DNA of 64,000 nt from NCBI RefSeq assembly GCF_003008555.2, contig NZ_CP027665.1, forward strand, positions 1 to 64,000, given 5' to 3'. Within the stretch, counting starts at the first letter, position 1; every line of letters starts with the position of its first letter. Both the position numbers and the translations under genes were made by a program. Below, piece after piece: positions 52,438-61,408 of this stretch. The stretch comes from Pukyongiella litopenaei (GTDB lineage: Bacteria; Pseudomonadota; Alphaproteobacteria; Rhodobacterales; Rhodobacteraceae). The notes under the pieces are model-generated. The model had not been told where the DNA came from and made no database searches. It worked only from the letters and a program-made list of their open reading frames with translations.

Positions 52438-53193
52438 ATGAACGTCAAACCGGACTTTTCCAAGAACGCCAACCTCGCCGAAACCGCCCCGGCCTTCCTG
52501 TCGGTCTGGGACATGCATGCGTATTACGGCGAAAGCTACATCGTGCAGGGGATTTCCTTCAACGTGCATGAAGGCGAGATCCTGGCGCTGCTGGGCCGCA
52601 ACGGCGCGGGCAAGACCTCGACGCTGAGGTCGATCGCCCGGATCGGATCGCCGCTGGTGACCCATGGCGAGATCTGGCTGGATCACCAACCCCTCCACAA
52701 CATGGCCAGCCATGAGGCCGCCACCGCCGGGCTGGCGCTGGTGCCCGAGGACCGCCGGATCATCCCCGGCCTGACCGTCGAGGAGAACCTGCAACTGGCG
52801 CAGATCGCACCGCCCGTCGGCTGGTCGTTCGAACGGCTGTACGAACTGTTCCCGCGGCTGGGCGAGCGGCGCAAACAGGAAGGCGTGACGCTGTCGGGCG
52901 GCGAACAGCAGATGCTGGCCATCGCCCGCGCGCTGGCCCGCGATGTCAAGGTGCTGCTGCTGGACGAACCCTATGAAGGGCTGGCGCCGGTGATCGTGGA
53001 CGAGATCGAAAAGACCCTCATCCACATCAAGGAACAGGGCATGACCACGATCATCGTGGAACAGAACGCGGTGCGCGCGCTGGAACTGGCCGACCGGGCG
53101 GTGATCCTCGACACCGGCGGGATCGTCTTTGACGGCGCCGCCTCCGAGGTGCTGGGCAATGCCGAATTACGGGCCGAATACCTGGCGATCTGA
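52438..53193 (+). CDS. LivF-type ABC transporter ATP-binding protein
   Basis: A 251-aa ATPase with Walker A GRNGAGKT, signature LSGGEQQMLAIARALA, Walker B VLLLDEPYEGLAP and VEQNAVRALELADR. The extra N-terminal 20 residues before FLSVWDMHAYYG are slightly longer than in typical LivF. Last gene of the importer; the convergent DUF1028 gene ends 21 bases downstream. Confidence 0.93.
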   Translation: MNVKPDFSKNANLAETAPAFLSVWDMHAYYGESYIVQGISFNVHEGEILALLGRNGAGKTSTLRSIARIGSPLVTHGEIWLDHQPLHNMASHEAATAGLALVPEDRRIIPGLTVEENLQLAQIAPPVGWSFERLYELFPRLGERRKQEGVTLSGGEQQMLAIARALARDVKVLLLDEPYEGLAPVIVDEIEKTLIHIKEQGMTTIIVEQNAVRALELADRAVILDTGGIVFDGAASEVLGNAELRAEYLAI

Positions 53194-53214
53194 CCGCGCG
53201 GCCACGCCGGCCGG

Positions 53215-53892
53215 TCAGTCGGGAACACGGGTCCTGTCGGTCGAGACCGGCACCTGCCGCACCCAACCGGCATAATCCCCGGTCGTCGCCCGTTCATGCA
53301 GGGCCATCAGCGCGCCGAGCGGATCCTCGGGGTGATGATCTATGCGCAGCGTCAGCGGTGGCCGGTCCGGGTGCAGAACCAGCAGAGCGGCCGACAGCAG
53401 GCCGCGAAAATCGCCCCCCGCGTCACGCGCCGCCCGCAGCGCCGCCAGCAACCGGCGATCGAAGGACCCCGCCGCCGCCCGATACCCCTCGACCAGCGCC
53501 GCCAGCACGTCCCGGCCCGCCAGCATGTTGCCGGCGGCTATGCCACCGGGAAAGGCCAGATGACCCTTTTCGTCCAGGTTGGATGCCCCGGTATGGGCGC
53601 CGGTATGGGTGCAGGCCCCATCATGGATATCCAGCGCCGACAGTTGTCTGAAATCGCGGCCCTCGTCGGCCGCGACCACCCGCTCCACCGCCGCCGCGGC
53701 CCCCAGCCCGCCGCGCATCAGGCTCAGCACGTCCTCGCCCCAGAAGGTCGAGGGCGCCGCGCCCTGGCTGGCGGACATGCCCGATGCAAGATCGCCGCGC
53801 AGCACCCAGCCGCCGACGCAGAGGCTCCCGGTCGCCGCCGCGCCGCCGATGGCGCCGGTTTCGGGATCGCGTGCCAGAATGGAAAAGGTCAT
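53215..53892 (-). CDS. DUF1028 protein (Ntn-hydrolase-like)
   Basis: A 225-aa protein of the DUF1028 family, which has an Ntn-hydrolase-like fold. The N-terminus MTFSILARDPETGAIGGAAA and SGMSASQGAAPSTFWGEDVL are characteristic. DUF1028 genes are often found beside peptide-type ABC importers, as here. It is divergent from the importer and shares the promoter region with two TTATCATGATAA palindromes; the enzyme is a candidate hydrolase of the imported peptide or amide. The substrate is unknown. Confidence 0.88.
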   Translation of the reverse strand: MTFSILARDPETGAIGGAAATGSLCVGGWVLRGDLASGMSASQGAAPSTFWGEDVLSLMRGGLGAAAAVERVVAADEGRDFRQLSALDIHDGACTHTGAHTGASNLDEKGHLAFPGGIAAGNMLAGRDVLAALVEGYRAAAGSFDRRLLAALRAARDAGGDFRGLLSAALLVLHPDRPPLTLRIDHHPEDPLGALMALHERATTGDYAGWVRQVPVSTDRTRVPD

Positions 53893-53916
53893 GTCGCACC
53901 GTCGTTCATCCTGTCC

Positions 53917-53957
53917 ATTTATCATGATAAATTGACCGCTGCAATTTATCATGATAA
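53917..53957. promoter_or_regulatory. Two TTATCATGATAA palindromes, candidate GntR operators
   Basis: TTATCATGATAA occurs at 53919-53930 (extended to the 16-base palindrome ATTTATCATGATAAAT at 53917-53932) and again at 53946-53957, 27 bases apart. They lie between the DUF1028 and ABC binding-protein genes, in the divergent promoter. The GntR/FCD regulator at the end of the importer operon is the obvious candidate to bind them. Confidence 0.7.
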
Positions 53958-53990
53958 TTATTCCGGATAAATCCAACAGGGAGAAGACAG

Positions 53991-55571
53991 ATGAAGCTCG
54001 TGTCCTGGACTCGCAGGAGTCTCCTCGTCGCAGCCGCCGGGGTGGCCGCTGCGATCGCCGGATTGCCGGACCCCGCCGCCGCCCAGACACCGCCCGGGGT
54101 GCTGATCGTCGGCCAGATCGCGGAACCGAAATCGCTCGATCCGGCGGCGGTCACCGCCGTCAATGATTTCCGGATCCTGGTGAACGTCTACGAAGGTCTG
54201 ACGCGCTACAAACCCGGCACGCTCGAGGTCGAACCGGCGCTCGCAACCGGCTGGTCGATCAGCGATGACGGGACCGAATACACCTTTACCTTGCGCGACG
54301 GCGTGATGTTTCACGACGGCACCCCGTTCAACGCCGAGGCGGTGAAGTTCAATTTCGACCGCATGCTGGACGAAAACCACCCCTTTCACGACACCGGCCC
54401 GTTTCCGCTGTCCTTCTTCTTCGGCGCGGTTCAATCGACCGAAGCGGTCGATGACAAGACCGTCAAGTTCACACTCAACGCTCCCTACGCGCCGTTCCTG
54501 TCGAACCTCGCCTATCCGACCGGGCTGATGGTTTCACCCGACGCGGTAAAGGCGCATGGCAAGGAATTCGGCCGCAACCCGGTGGGAACCGGACCGTTCA
54601 AATTCGCCGAGTGGCGGTCGAACGAAGCGGTGGTGGTCGAACGCAACGATGCCTATTGGGGCGACGCTGCTGGCACCGAGGCGGTGGTGTTCCGCCCGAT
54701 CACCGATGCCAACACCCGCGTGGCCGAGATGCTGGCCGGTGGTATCGACATGATGGTCGAGGTGCCGCCCACCTCGCTTGGCCAGTTCCAGGGCGATGGC
54801 TTTATCGTCACTGAACAGGCCGGCCCGCATGTGTGGTTCCTGATCCTGAACGCCAAGGAAGGCCCGTTTGCCGACCAGAAGGTGCGGCAGGCCGCGAATT
54901 ACGCGATCAACAAGGAAGCCATCGTGAACGACGTGCTGGAAGGCACCGCCACGGTCGCCGCCGGGCCGACACCGCCCGCCTTTGCCTGGGCCTATAACGA
55001 CGATCTCGACCCCTACCCATACGACCCCGACAAGGCTAGGGCGCTGATCGCCGAAGCCGGGGCCGAAGGCGCGGAACTGACCTTCTACGTCACCGAGGGC
55101 GGGTCGGGCATGCTCGATCCCATCCCGATGGGCACCGCGATCCAGGCCGATCTGGAAGCGGTCGGTTTCGACGTGAAAATCGAGACCTACGAATGGAATA
55201 CCTTCCTCGGCGAGGTGAACCCGGGCCTCGAAGGCAAGGCCGACATGGCCGAAATGGCGTGGATGACCAACGACCCCGACACCTTGCCCTATCTGGCGCT
55301 GCGGTCCGGGGCCTGGCCCGACAAGGGCGGCTTCAACTCGGGCTATTATGCCAATGACAAGGTCGACGAACTGCTTGAAGCGGCCCGCGCCGCGACCGAT
55401 CAGGACGAACGCGCCCGGCTCTACCGCGAGATGCAGGTCATCGTGCAGGAGGACGCGCCCTGGGTCTTTGTCGCCAACTGGAAACAGAATGCGGTGACCA
55501 GCGACCGGGTCGAGAATTTCCGACTGGAGCCTTCGTTCCTGCTGCACCTGCAGGGCGTGGTCAAGAACTGA
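53991..55571 (+). CDS. ABC transporter substrate-binding protein (SBP_bac_5, oligopeptide/dipeptide type)
   Basis: A 526-aa exported binding protein of the DppA/OppA type. A Sec or Tat-like signal (SWTRRSLLVAAAGVAAAIAG) ends near PAAAQ. Family motifs: EPKSLDPAAVTAVNDFRILV, LRDGVMFHDGTPFNAEAVKF and VGTGPFKFAEW. Such proteins carry peptides, but also glutathione, opines or other compounds. The start at 53991 follows GGGAGAAG. It is the first gene of a five-gene importer and lies downstream of the two palindromic operators. Confidence 0.93.
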   Translation: MKLVSWTRRSLLVAAAGVAAAIAGLPDPAAAQTPPGVLIVGQIAEPKSLDPAAVTAVNDFRILVNVYEGLTRYKPGTLEVEPALATGWSISDDGTEYTFTLRDGVMFHDGTPFNAEAVKFNFDRMLDENHPFHDTGPFPLSFFFGAVQSTEAVDDKTVKFTLNAPYAPFLSNLAYPTGLMVSPDAVKAHGKEFGRNPVGTGPFKFAEWRSNEAVVVERNDAYWGDAAGTEAVVFRPITDANTRVAEMLAGGIDMMVEVPPTSLGQFQGDGFIVTEQAGPHVWFLILNAKEGPFADQKVRQAANYAINKEAIVNDVLEGTATVAAGPTPPAFAWAYNDDLDPYPYDPDKARALIAEAGAEGAELTFYVTEGGSGMLDPIPMGTAIQADLEAVGFDVKIETYEWNTFLGEVNPGLEGKADMAEMAWMTNDPDTLPYLALRSGAWPDKGGFNSGYYANDKVDELLEAARAATDQDERARLYREMQVIVQEDAPWVFVANWKQNAVTSDRVENFRLEPSFLLHLQGVVKN

Positions 55572-55581
55572 CCGGATGCGT

Positions 55582-55605
55582 CCCGGGGCGGTCGCCCGCC
55601 CCGGG
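55582..55605 (+). other. Stem-loop after the peptide-type binding-protein gene
   Basis: CCCGGGGCGG (55582-55591) pairs perfectly with CCGCCCCGGG (55596-55605) around a 4-base loop, 10 bases after the binding-protein stop and 25 before dppB-like. As at 49326-49354, such hairpins commonly stabilise the binding-protein end of an ABC operon mRNA. Confidence 0.65.
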
Positions 55606-55629
55606 GCCCACGCGCAGGGAGGCGTGTGA

Positions 55630-56577
55630 ATGGGCGGCTACATCCTGAAACGGCTGGTATCGGCGATCCCGGTGCTGCTAGGGATCACGATCATCGTGTT
55701 CCTGATCATGTCGCTGATCCCCGGCGACCCGGCCACGGCCATTCTGGGCGCCTATGCCACGCCCGACAATGTCGAAAAGCTCAACCGCGACCTCGGGCTC
55801 GATAAACCGATGGTCCAGCGCTATTTCATCTGGCTCGGCAACATGCTGACCGGCGATTTCGGCCGCTCGTTTTCGCTCAACCGCCCGGTGCTGGACGAGA
55901 TCCTCGAACGGTTCAACGCCACGCTGATCCTCGCCGGGACCAGTTTCGTGCTGTGTTCCCTGCTCGGCATACTCGCCGGGGTGATCTCGGCGGCGCGGCA
56001 ATACGGGCTGGCGGACAAGGCGATCACCTTCGTGGTGCTGATCGGCATCTCGGTGCCGTCCTTCTTTCTCGGCATGATGATGATCCTGCTCTTTGCCGTG
56101 AACCTGCGCTGGCTGCCGGTCAGCGGCATGTATGCGATCTATGGCGGCGGCGACCTGCCCGACCTGGTCAATCATCTCGTCATGCCGGCGCTGGCGCTGG
56201 CGGCGGTCGCCACCGGCGTCATCGCGCGGCTGTCGCGGTCGGCCATGCTCGAGGTGCTGCGGCAGGATTACATCCGCACCGCCCGCGCCAAGGGCGTGCC
56301 CGAACGAAAGGTCATCATGGGGCATGCGCTGCGGGCGGCGATGGTGTCGATCATCCCGGTTCTCGGCATTCAGGCCGGGTTCGTGCTGTCGGGCGCGGTC
56401 TATATCGAGATCGTGTTCCAGTGGCCGGGCGTGGGCCGGATGCTGGTCGATGCGATCCTCAAGCGCGACCTGCTGCTGGTGCAGGGCGGCGTGGTCTTCG
56501 TCGCCGCCTGTTACGTCATGTTCAACATCGCGGTGGATGTCGCGCAGAGCCTGCTCGATCCGAGGATCAAGACATGA
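55630..56577 (+). CDS. DppB-type ABC transporter permease
   Basis: A 315-aa permease with the family motif DYIRTARAKGVPERKVIMGH AL-type coupling loop and the usual six helices; the N-terminus GYILKRLVSAIPVLLGITII is typical of DppB/OppB. Its stop overlaps the start of the fused permease-ATPase. It would pair with the DppC-like half of that protein to make the channel. Confidence 0.93.
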   Translation: MGGYILKRLVSAIPVLLGITIIVFLIMSLIPGDPATAILGAYATPDNVEKLNRDLGLDKPMVQRYFIWLGNMLTGDFGRSFSLNRPVLDEILERFNATLILAGTSFVLCSLLGILAGVISAARQYGLADKAITFVVLIGISVPSFFLGMMMILLFAVNLRWLPVSGMYAIYGGGDLPDLVNHLVMPALALAAVATGVIARLSRSAMLEVLRQDYIRTARAKGVPERKVIMGHALRAAMVSIIPVLGIQAGFVLSGAVYIEIVFQWPGVGRMLVDAILKRDLLLVQGGVVFVAACYVMFNIAVDVAQSLLDPRIKT

Positions 56578-58439
56578 CCGCATTCCTGAAACTGCTGTTC
56601 CGGAACCGGCTGGCGGCGATGGGCGCGGTGGTCCTGGCGACGATCCTGCTGCTGGTCCTGATCACGCCGCTGCTGCCGCTGCAGAACCCGGACGTGACCG
56701 CCACCGCCGACCGGTTCAAGCGGCCGCTTGCCGACGGGCACTTGCTGGGCACCGACCATCTGGGGCGCGATCTGCTGTCGCGCCTGCTCTGGGGAACGCG
56801 GCTCAGCCTCGCGGTGGGTATCGCCGCGGCGCTGATCGCCGCCACCCTGGGTTCGGCGATCGGGATCATCGCCGGGTATTTCGGCGGTCGCACCGACAAC
56901 CTCATCATGCGCGGCGTCGACATGCTGATGGCCTTTCCCTACATCCTGCTGGCGCTGGCCATCGTCGCGGCGCTGGGCCCCGGCCTGCTGAACGCGCTGA
57001 TCGCCGTGGCCGCGGTGAACGTGCCGTTCTTTGCCCGCAATATCCGCGGCATAACCGTGGGGCTTGCCGGTCGCGAATTCATCGACGCCGCGCGGCTGGC
57101 GGGCATGGGGCACACGCGCATCATCCTGACCGAACTGCTGCCCAATGTGCTGCCGGTGATCGTCATCGCCATGTCCACCACCGTGGGCTGGATGATCCTG
57201 GAAACGGCGGGGCTGAGCTTTCTGGGGCTGGGCAGCCAGCCGCCGCAGGCCGATCTGGGGTCGATGCTGGGCGAAGCCCGCTCGGCGCTGATTTCGCACC
57301 CGCATACCTCGATCGTGCCCGGCATCATGATCTTTCTCATCGTGATGTCGATCAACCTGCTGGGCGACGGGGTGCGCGACGCGCTCGACCCGCGCCTGCG
57401 GTCGGGCGCGCTGTCACGGCCCCGCGCGACCACGCTGGTGGACCGCGCGGGCGACATCCCGCCCGCCACCGACGATCTGCTGGCGATCCAGGACCTGCAC
57501 ACCCGGTTCCGCGTCGGCAGCCGCGTCTATCGTGCCGTGGGCGGGGTCAGCCTCGCCGTCCGGCCCGGCGAATGCCTCGGGGTGATCGGCGAAAGCGGCT
57601 CGGGCAAATCCGTCACTGCCCTGTCGGTCATGGGGCTTGTCTCGTCCCCGCCCGGCGTGATCACCGGCGGCGCGGTCCGGTTCCAGGGCGACGACCTGAT
57701 CGGCGCCCCCTATGAACGCCTGCGCCGGATGCGCGGCGACCGGGTGGCCTATATCTTTCAGGACCCGCTCTCGACGTTGCACCCGCAATACCGGATCGGC
57801 CGGCAACTGGCCGAGGCGATCCGGTCGCATCATCGCATTCCCGCATCCGAGGCGCGCGCCCGCGCAATTCAGCTGCTCAGGGATGTGCGCATCCCCAATG
57901 CCGACTCCCGCGTCGACAACTACCCGCATGAAATGTCCGGGGGCATGCGCCAGCGCGTCGGCATCGCCATGGCCCTGGCCAACGAACCGGACGTGATCAT
58001 CGCCGACGAGCCGACCACGGCGCTCGATGTGACCGTGCAGGCCCAGATCCTGTCGCTGCTCGACGACCTGCGCCGCGAACGCGGCCTGGCGATCATCTTC
58101 ATCACCCATGATTTCGGCGTGGTCGCCCAGCTATGCGACCGCGTGGCGGTGATGTATGCGGGCCGCATCGTCGAGGAAGGACCGACCCAGGCCGTGCTCG
58201 ATGCCCCGGCCCATCCCTATACCAAGCGGCTGATTGCCTGCGTGCCTGAACTGGGCGGCGGACGGCGGGAACTGGCGGCCATTCCCGGCCTGCCGCCGAT
58301 GGTTGACGACCTGCCGCCGGGATGCGCCTTTGCCCCGCGCTGCGACAAGGCGCAGGACCGCTGCCGCACCGGCGACATCGCGCTCGCCGGTACCGCGCCG
58401 CGCGCGGTGCGCTGCCTGTTCCCCGAGGAGACCGTCTGA
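56574..58439 (+). CDS. Fused DppC-type permease and DppD-type ATPase
   Basis: A single 621-codon reading frame encoding both a permease and an ATPase. Residues 1-~278 are a DppC-type permease ([58 protein letters not shown]). After a short linker ([20 protein letters not shown]), residues about 303-620 are a DppD-type ATPase with Walker A at about 339-346 (GESGSGKS), signature [16 protein letters not shown], Walker [14 protein letters not shown] and the C-terminal oligopeptide domain with cysteines ([20 protein letters not shown]). No stop or internal start with a good ribosome site separates the halves, so I read it as a true fusion. Start overlaps dppB and end overlaps dppF. Confidence 0.9.
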   Translation: MTAFLKLLFRNRLAAMGAVVLATILLLVLITPLLPLQNPDVTATADRFKRPLADGHLLGTDHLGRDLLSRLLWGTRLSLAVGIAAALIAATLGSAIGIIAGYFGGRTDNLIMRGVDMLMAFPYILLALAIVAALGPGLLNALIAVAAVNVPFFARNIRGITVGLAGREFIDAARLAGMGHTRIILTELLPNVLPVIVIAMSTTVGWMILETAGLSFLGLGSQPPQADLGSMLGEARSALISHPHTSIVPGIMIFLIVMSINLLGDGVRDALDPRLRSGALSRPRATTLVDRAGDIPPATDDLLAIQDLHTRFRVGSRVYRAVGGVSLAVRPGECLGVIGESGSGKSVTALSVMGLVSSPPGVITGGAVRFQGDDLIGAPYERLRRMRGDRVAYIFQDPLSTLHPQYRIGRQLAEAIRSHHRIPASEARARAIQLLRDVRIPNADSRVDNYPHEMSGGMRQRVGIAMALANEPDVIIADEPTTALDVTVQAQILSLLDDLRRERGLAIIFITHDFGVVAQLCDRVAVMYAGRIVEEGPTQAVLDAPAHPYTKRLIACVPELGGGRRELAAIPGLPPMVDDLPPGCAFAPRCDKAQDRCRTGDIALAGTAPRAVRCLFPEETV

Positions 58440-59395
58440 TGCCCGCGCTCAAGGTCGACAATCTCGCCAAGACCTTTCCGCTGAAAAAGCCGCTCTTTGG
58501 CCGGGCGCCGCCGGGCGTGCGCGCGGTCAGACCGATGAGCTTTGCCGTCGAAACCGGTGAAACGCTGGGGGTGGTCGGCGAATCCGGCTGCGGGAAATCC
58601 ACGCTGGCCCGGATGCTGGTGGGGTTGCTCGACCCGACCGCGGGCACCATCGAGATCGAGGGCAGCAAGCTCGACACTGCCGACCCGGCAGAGTTCGGAA
58701 AGCTGATCCAGTATGTGTTTCAGGACCCGATCAGCAGCCTGAACCCGCGCAAGACGATCCGGCAGGTGATGGAGGCCCCGCTCAGGCGGCTCCACAACAT
58801 GCCCCGCGCCGACCGCGATGCGCGGATCTCCGAGATCTTCGCCTCGGTCAACCTGCGCGAGGAATTCCTCGAGCGTTATCCGCACGAGTTTTCCGGCGGA
58901 CAGGCGCAGAGGATCGGGATCGCGCGGGCGCTGGCCGCCAATCCCCGGATCATCATCCTCGACGAACCGGTATCGGCGCTCGACGTGTCGGTGCAGGCGC
59001 AGGTGCTGAACCTCCTGGCCGCGCTCAAGGAAGAATTCGGCCTGACCTATCTCTTCATCACCCATGACCTCGCCGTGGTCGAGGCGGTCAGCGACCGGAT
59101 CATCGTGCTCTATTTCGGGGCCGTCGTCGAGATCGGCAAGGCCGAGAACATCTTTGCAAACCCCCGGCATCCCTATACAAAACTGCTCGCCGACAGCGCG
59201 CCGGTCGTGGGCCGCCCGCTCACCGCGCCGGAACAGAGGGGAACCGAGCTCCCCGACCCGCTCAACCCGCCGCCGGGATGCGCCTTTGCCGGACGCTGCC
59301 CGCGTGCAACCGACCTCTGCCGCACCGATGTGCCGGAGCTGATACCGATGGGAGAAGACCAGCTTGCCGCCTGCCACCACCCGATCCGGGGATGA
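58439..59395 (+). CDS. DppF-type ABC transporter ATP-binding protein
   Basis: A 318-aa ATPase, partner of the fused protein: Walker A GESGCGKS, signature FSGGQAQRIGIARAL, Walker B IIILDEPVSALD, and the oligopeptide-type C-terminus with PPGCAFAGRCPRATDLC. The ATG overlaps the previous stop (TGATG). The end overlaps the GntR gene by 32 bases. Confidence 0.93.
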   Translation: MPALKVDNLAKTFPLKKPLFGRAPPGVRAVRPMSFAVETGETLGVVGESGCGKSTLARMLVGLLDPTAGTIEIEGSKLDTADPAEFGKLIQYVFQDPISSLNPRKTIRQVMEAPLRRLHNMPRADRDARISEIFASVNLREEFLERYPHEFSGGQAQRIGIARALAANPRIIILDEPVSALDVSVQAQVLNLLAALKEEFGLTYLFITHDLAVVEAVSDRIIVLYFGAVVEIGKAENIFANPRHPYTKLLADSAPVVGRPLTAPEQRGTELPDPLNPPPGCAFAGRCPRATDLCRTDVPELIPMGEDQLAACHHPIRG

Positions 59396-60128
59396 ACTCA
59401 GGCTCAGCAGGCCGGTTCAGGTCGCCGAGGCGATCAAATCCTGGGTTGTCGAACAGGGCCTGCAGGCCGGGGACAGGTTGCCCGGCGAAAGCGACCTGAT
59501 CGCGCGGTTCGGCATGGCCAAGGGCACGATCCGCGAGGCGATGCGCATCCTCGAGGCACAGGGCCTGATCAAGACCCGCACCGGCCCGGGCGGCGGCAGC
59601 TTCGTGCACGAGGTCAGCCGCCAGCGGGCCAAGGCGCTGCTGGGCAACTATTTCTATTTCAAGGACCTGTCGATCGGCGACATCTACCAGCTGCGCCTGA
59701 CGCTGGAACCGGAACTGGCCGCCTCGCTGGCCGGCAGGCTGTCCGACGACATCCTGCAGCAACTGGACGACAACATCGCCGCCTATTCGGACCCGTCCGG
59801 CGACATCGAGGAAGAACGCGCGCAGCATGTCGCCTCGCTTCGGTTCCACGCCATCCTGGCCGAACAGGCACAGAACCCGATCTTGGGATTCATCATCGAT
59901 TTCATGGTCAACCTGCTGACCGATCTGACCGTCTATCGCCGGCTCTATTCGCCGCCCAATGTCGAGCTTTGGCAACAGGGCCGCGATCACCAGCGGGCGC
60001 TGGTCCGGGCGCTGCGCGACGACGACCCCGACCGCGCGCGCGCGATCATGCGCGAACATATGGAAATCGCCTGGACCCTGATGCGCCGGCAGGAGGTCGG
60101 GATGCAGAACCGGTTCATCTCCGAATAG
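59364..60128 (+). CDS. GntR-family transcriptional regulator (FadR/FCD type)
   Basis: A 254-aa regulator with an N-terminal winged HTH (AGDRLPGESDLIARFGMAKG, TIREAMRILEAQGLIKTR) and a C-terminal FCD ligand-binding domain (RLRFHA-like SLRFHAILAEQAQNPILGF, with a metal-binding histidine region and HMEIAW). I use the TTG at 59364, preceded by GGGAGAAG; no ATG is available before the HTH. It is inside the dppF end and is the last gene of the importer operon. Two TTATCATGATAA sites near the operon's start are its best candidate operators. Confidence 0.9.
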   Translation: MPPATTRSGDELRLSRPVQVAEAIKSWVVEQGLQAGDRLPGESDLIARFGMAKGTIREAMRILEAQGLIKTRTGPGGGSFVHEVSRQRAKALLGNYFYFKDLSIGDIYQLRLTLEPELAASLAGRLSDDILQQLDDNIAAYSDPSGDIEEERAQHVASLRFHAILAEQAQNPILGFIIDFMVNLLTDLTVYRRLYSPPNVELWQQGRDHQRALVRALRDDDPDRARAIMREHMEIAWTLMRRQEVGMQNRFISE

Positions 60129-60188
60129 GGCGCCCGCGCCAGCACGCCTCACTGGCAACCGGCCAGCACCGGGGCCGTTCGAATTTGC

Positions 60189-60216
60189 TTGCTTCACCCC
60201 GTCGCGCAACTACACT
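60189..60216 (+). promoter_or_regulatory. Possible sigma-70 promoter of the Rieske operon
   Basis: TTGCTT (60189-60194) and TACACT (60211-60216) are separated by 16 bases, about 98 bases upstream of the oxygenase start. The 185-base gap after the GntR gene has no TTATCATGATAA copy, so the Rieske genes may be controlled by the XRE-cupin regulator instead. Confidence 0.35.
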
Positions 60217-60313
60217 GTTCCTCAATATTTTTACCCTAAGGAAACACCTCACCCCAGCGGCGAGGAGCATCCGGTCCACGGCCGCACCGGGCGGAAAAGG
60301 AAGGGCGCGGGAC

Positions 60314-61381
60314 ATGCAGGACGATCTGATCGGCAGCGACGGTTTCATCCATGATTGCTGGTATGTCGCGGGGCGCAGCGAGGATTTCGGCCAGTCTCTG
60401 ACCGCGACCCGTCTGCTGGACCAACAGATCGTGATCTTTCGCGGCGAAAGCGGCGACCCGATCGCGCTCGAAGATGCCTGCCCGCATCGCAAACTGCCGC
60501 TGTCCTGCGGAACGATCCGGGGCAGCACCGTGGTCTGCGGCTATCACGGGCTGACCTTCGATGGCTCGGGCACCTGCGTCGCGGCCCCCACGCAGCCGGA
60601 TGCGGTGCCCAGACGCGCCGCGGTGCGCAGCTATCCGGTCCGGGACCGCTGGGGGTTCCTGTGGATATGGATGGGCGCGGCCGACCGCGCCGACCCGGAC
60701 GCGATCATCGACATCCCGAATTTCGACGACCCGTCATGGGGCCGGACCGAACGCGGCGCGCTCGCGATGGATTGCAACTATCTCTACATCACCGACAACC
60801 TGCTGGACCCGTCGCATGTGGCCTGGGTGCACCTGACCTCGTTCGCAGGCGCGGGCACGGACAGCCGGCCGCTGGCGATGGATGACACCGGGGACGGCGT
60901 GGTGATCTGGCGCTGGATCGCCTCGGAACCGGCGCCGCCCTATTACGCCGACATGCTGGAATTCAGCGACAATTGCGACCGCAAGCAGCATTACGAATGC
61001 CGCCTGCCCGCGACCGCGATCAACATGTCGGTCTATGCCCCGGCGGGCGAAGGCGGCCCCGACAAGCCACTGTCGCCCAACGCCTTCGTCAATATCTCGT
61101 ATAATTTCATCACCCCGGTGGACGACCGGCATTCGCTGTATTTCTGGTTCCAGCACCGCAACGGGCATGCCGGGGATGCGGCGATGAGCAAGCGCATGTT
61201 CGACGGCGCGGTGATGGCTTTCCACGAGGACAAGGCGATACTGGAGCAGGTCCAGACCGGCATGGACAACCGCACCACGCCCTATCTCAACCTGGGGCTG
61301 GACATGGGGGCGATGCGGTTCCGCAAGAAGGTGCAGAACGCGATCGACGCGGAACGGGCATCGGCGCGCGAAACCGCCTGA
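60314..61381 (+). CDS. Rieske aromatic oxygenase (VanA-like), alpha subunit
   Basis: A 355-aa ring-hydroxylating or O-demethylating oxygenase. The Rieske [2Fe-2S] ligands are C56-x-H58 in DACPHRK and C75-x2-H78 in VCGYHGL; the mononuclear iron site follows in ITDNLLDPSHVAWVH with H168 and H173. The VanA type (vanillate demethylase) is the nearest recognised relative by layout. No ferredoxin reductase (VanB) gene lies in the window, so electrons must come from elsewhere. It is 185 bases after the GntR gene and 27 bases before the CMD-like gene. Confidence 0.88.
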   Translation: MQDDLIGSDGFIHDCWYVAGRSEDFGQSLTATRLLDQQIVIFRGESGDPIALEDACPHRKLPLSCGTIRGSTVVCGYHGLTFDGSGTCVAAPTQPDAVPRRAAVRSYPVRDRWGFLWIWMGAADRADPDAIIDIPNFDDPSWGRTERGALAMDCNYLYITDNLLDPSHVAWVHLTSFAGAGTDSRPLAMDDTGDGVVIWRWIASEPAPPYYADMLEFSDNCDRKQHYECRLPATAINMSVYAPAGEGGPDKPLSPNAFVNISYNFITPVDDRHSLYFWFQHRNGHAGDAAMSKRMFDGAVMAFHEDKAILEQVQTGMDNRTTPYLNLGLDMGAMRFRKKVQNAIDAERASARETA

Positions 61382-61408
61382 CCCGCGCAAAGCAAAGCGA
61401 GGACCGAT

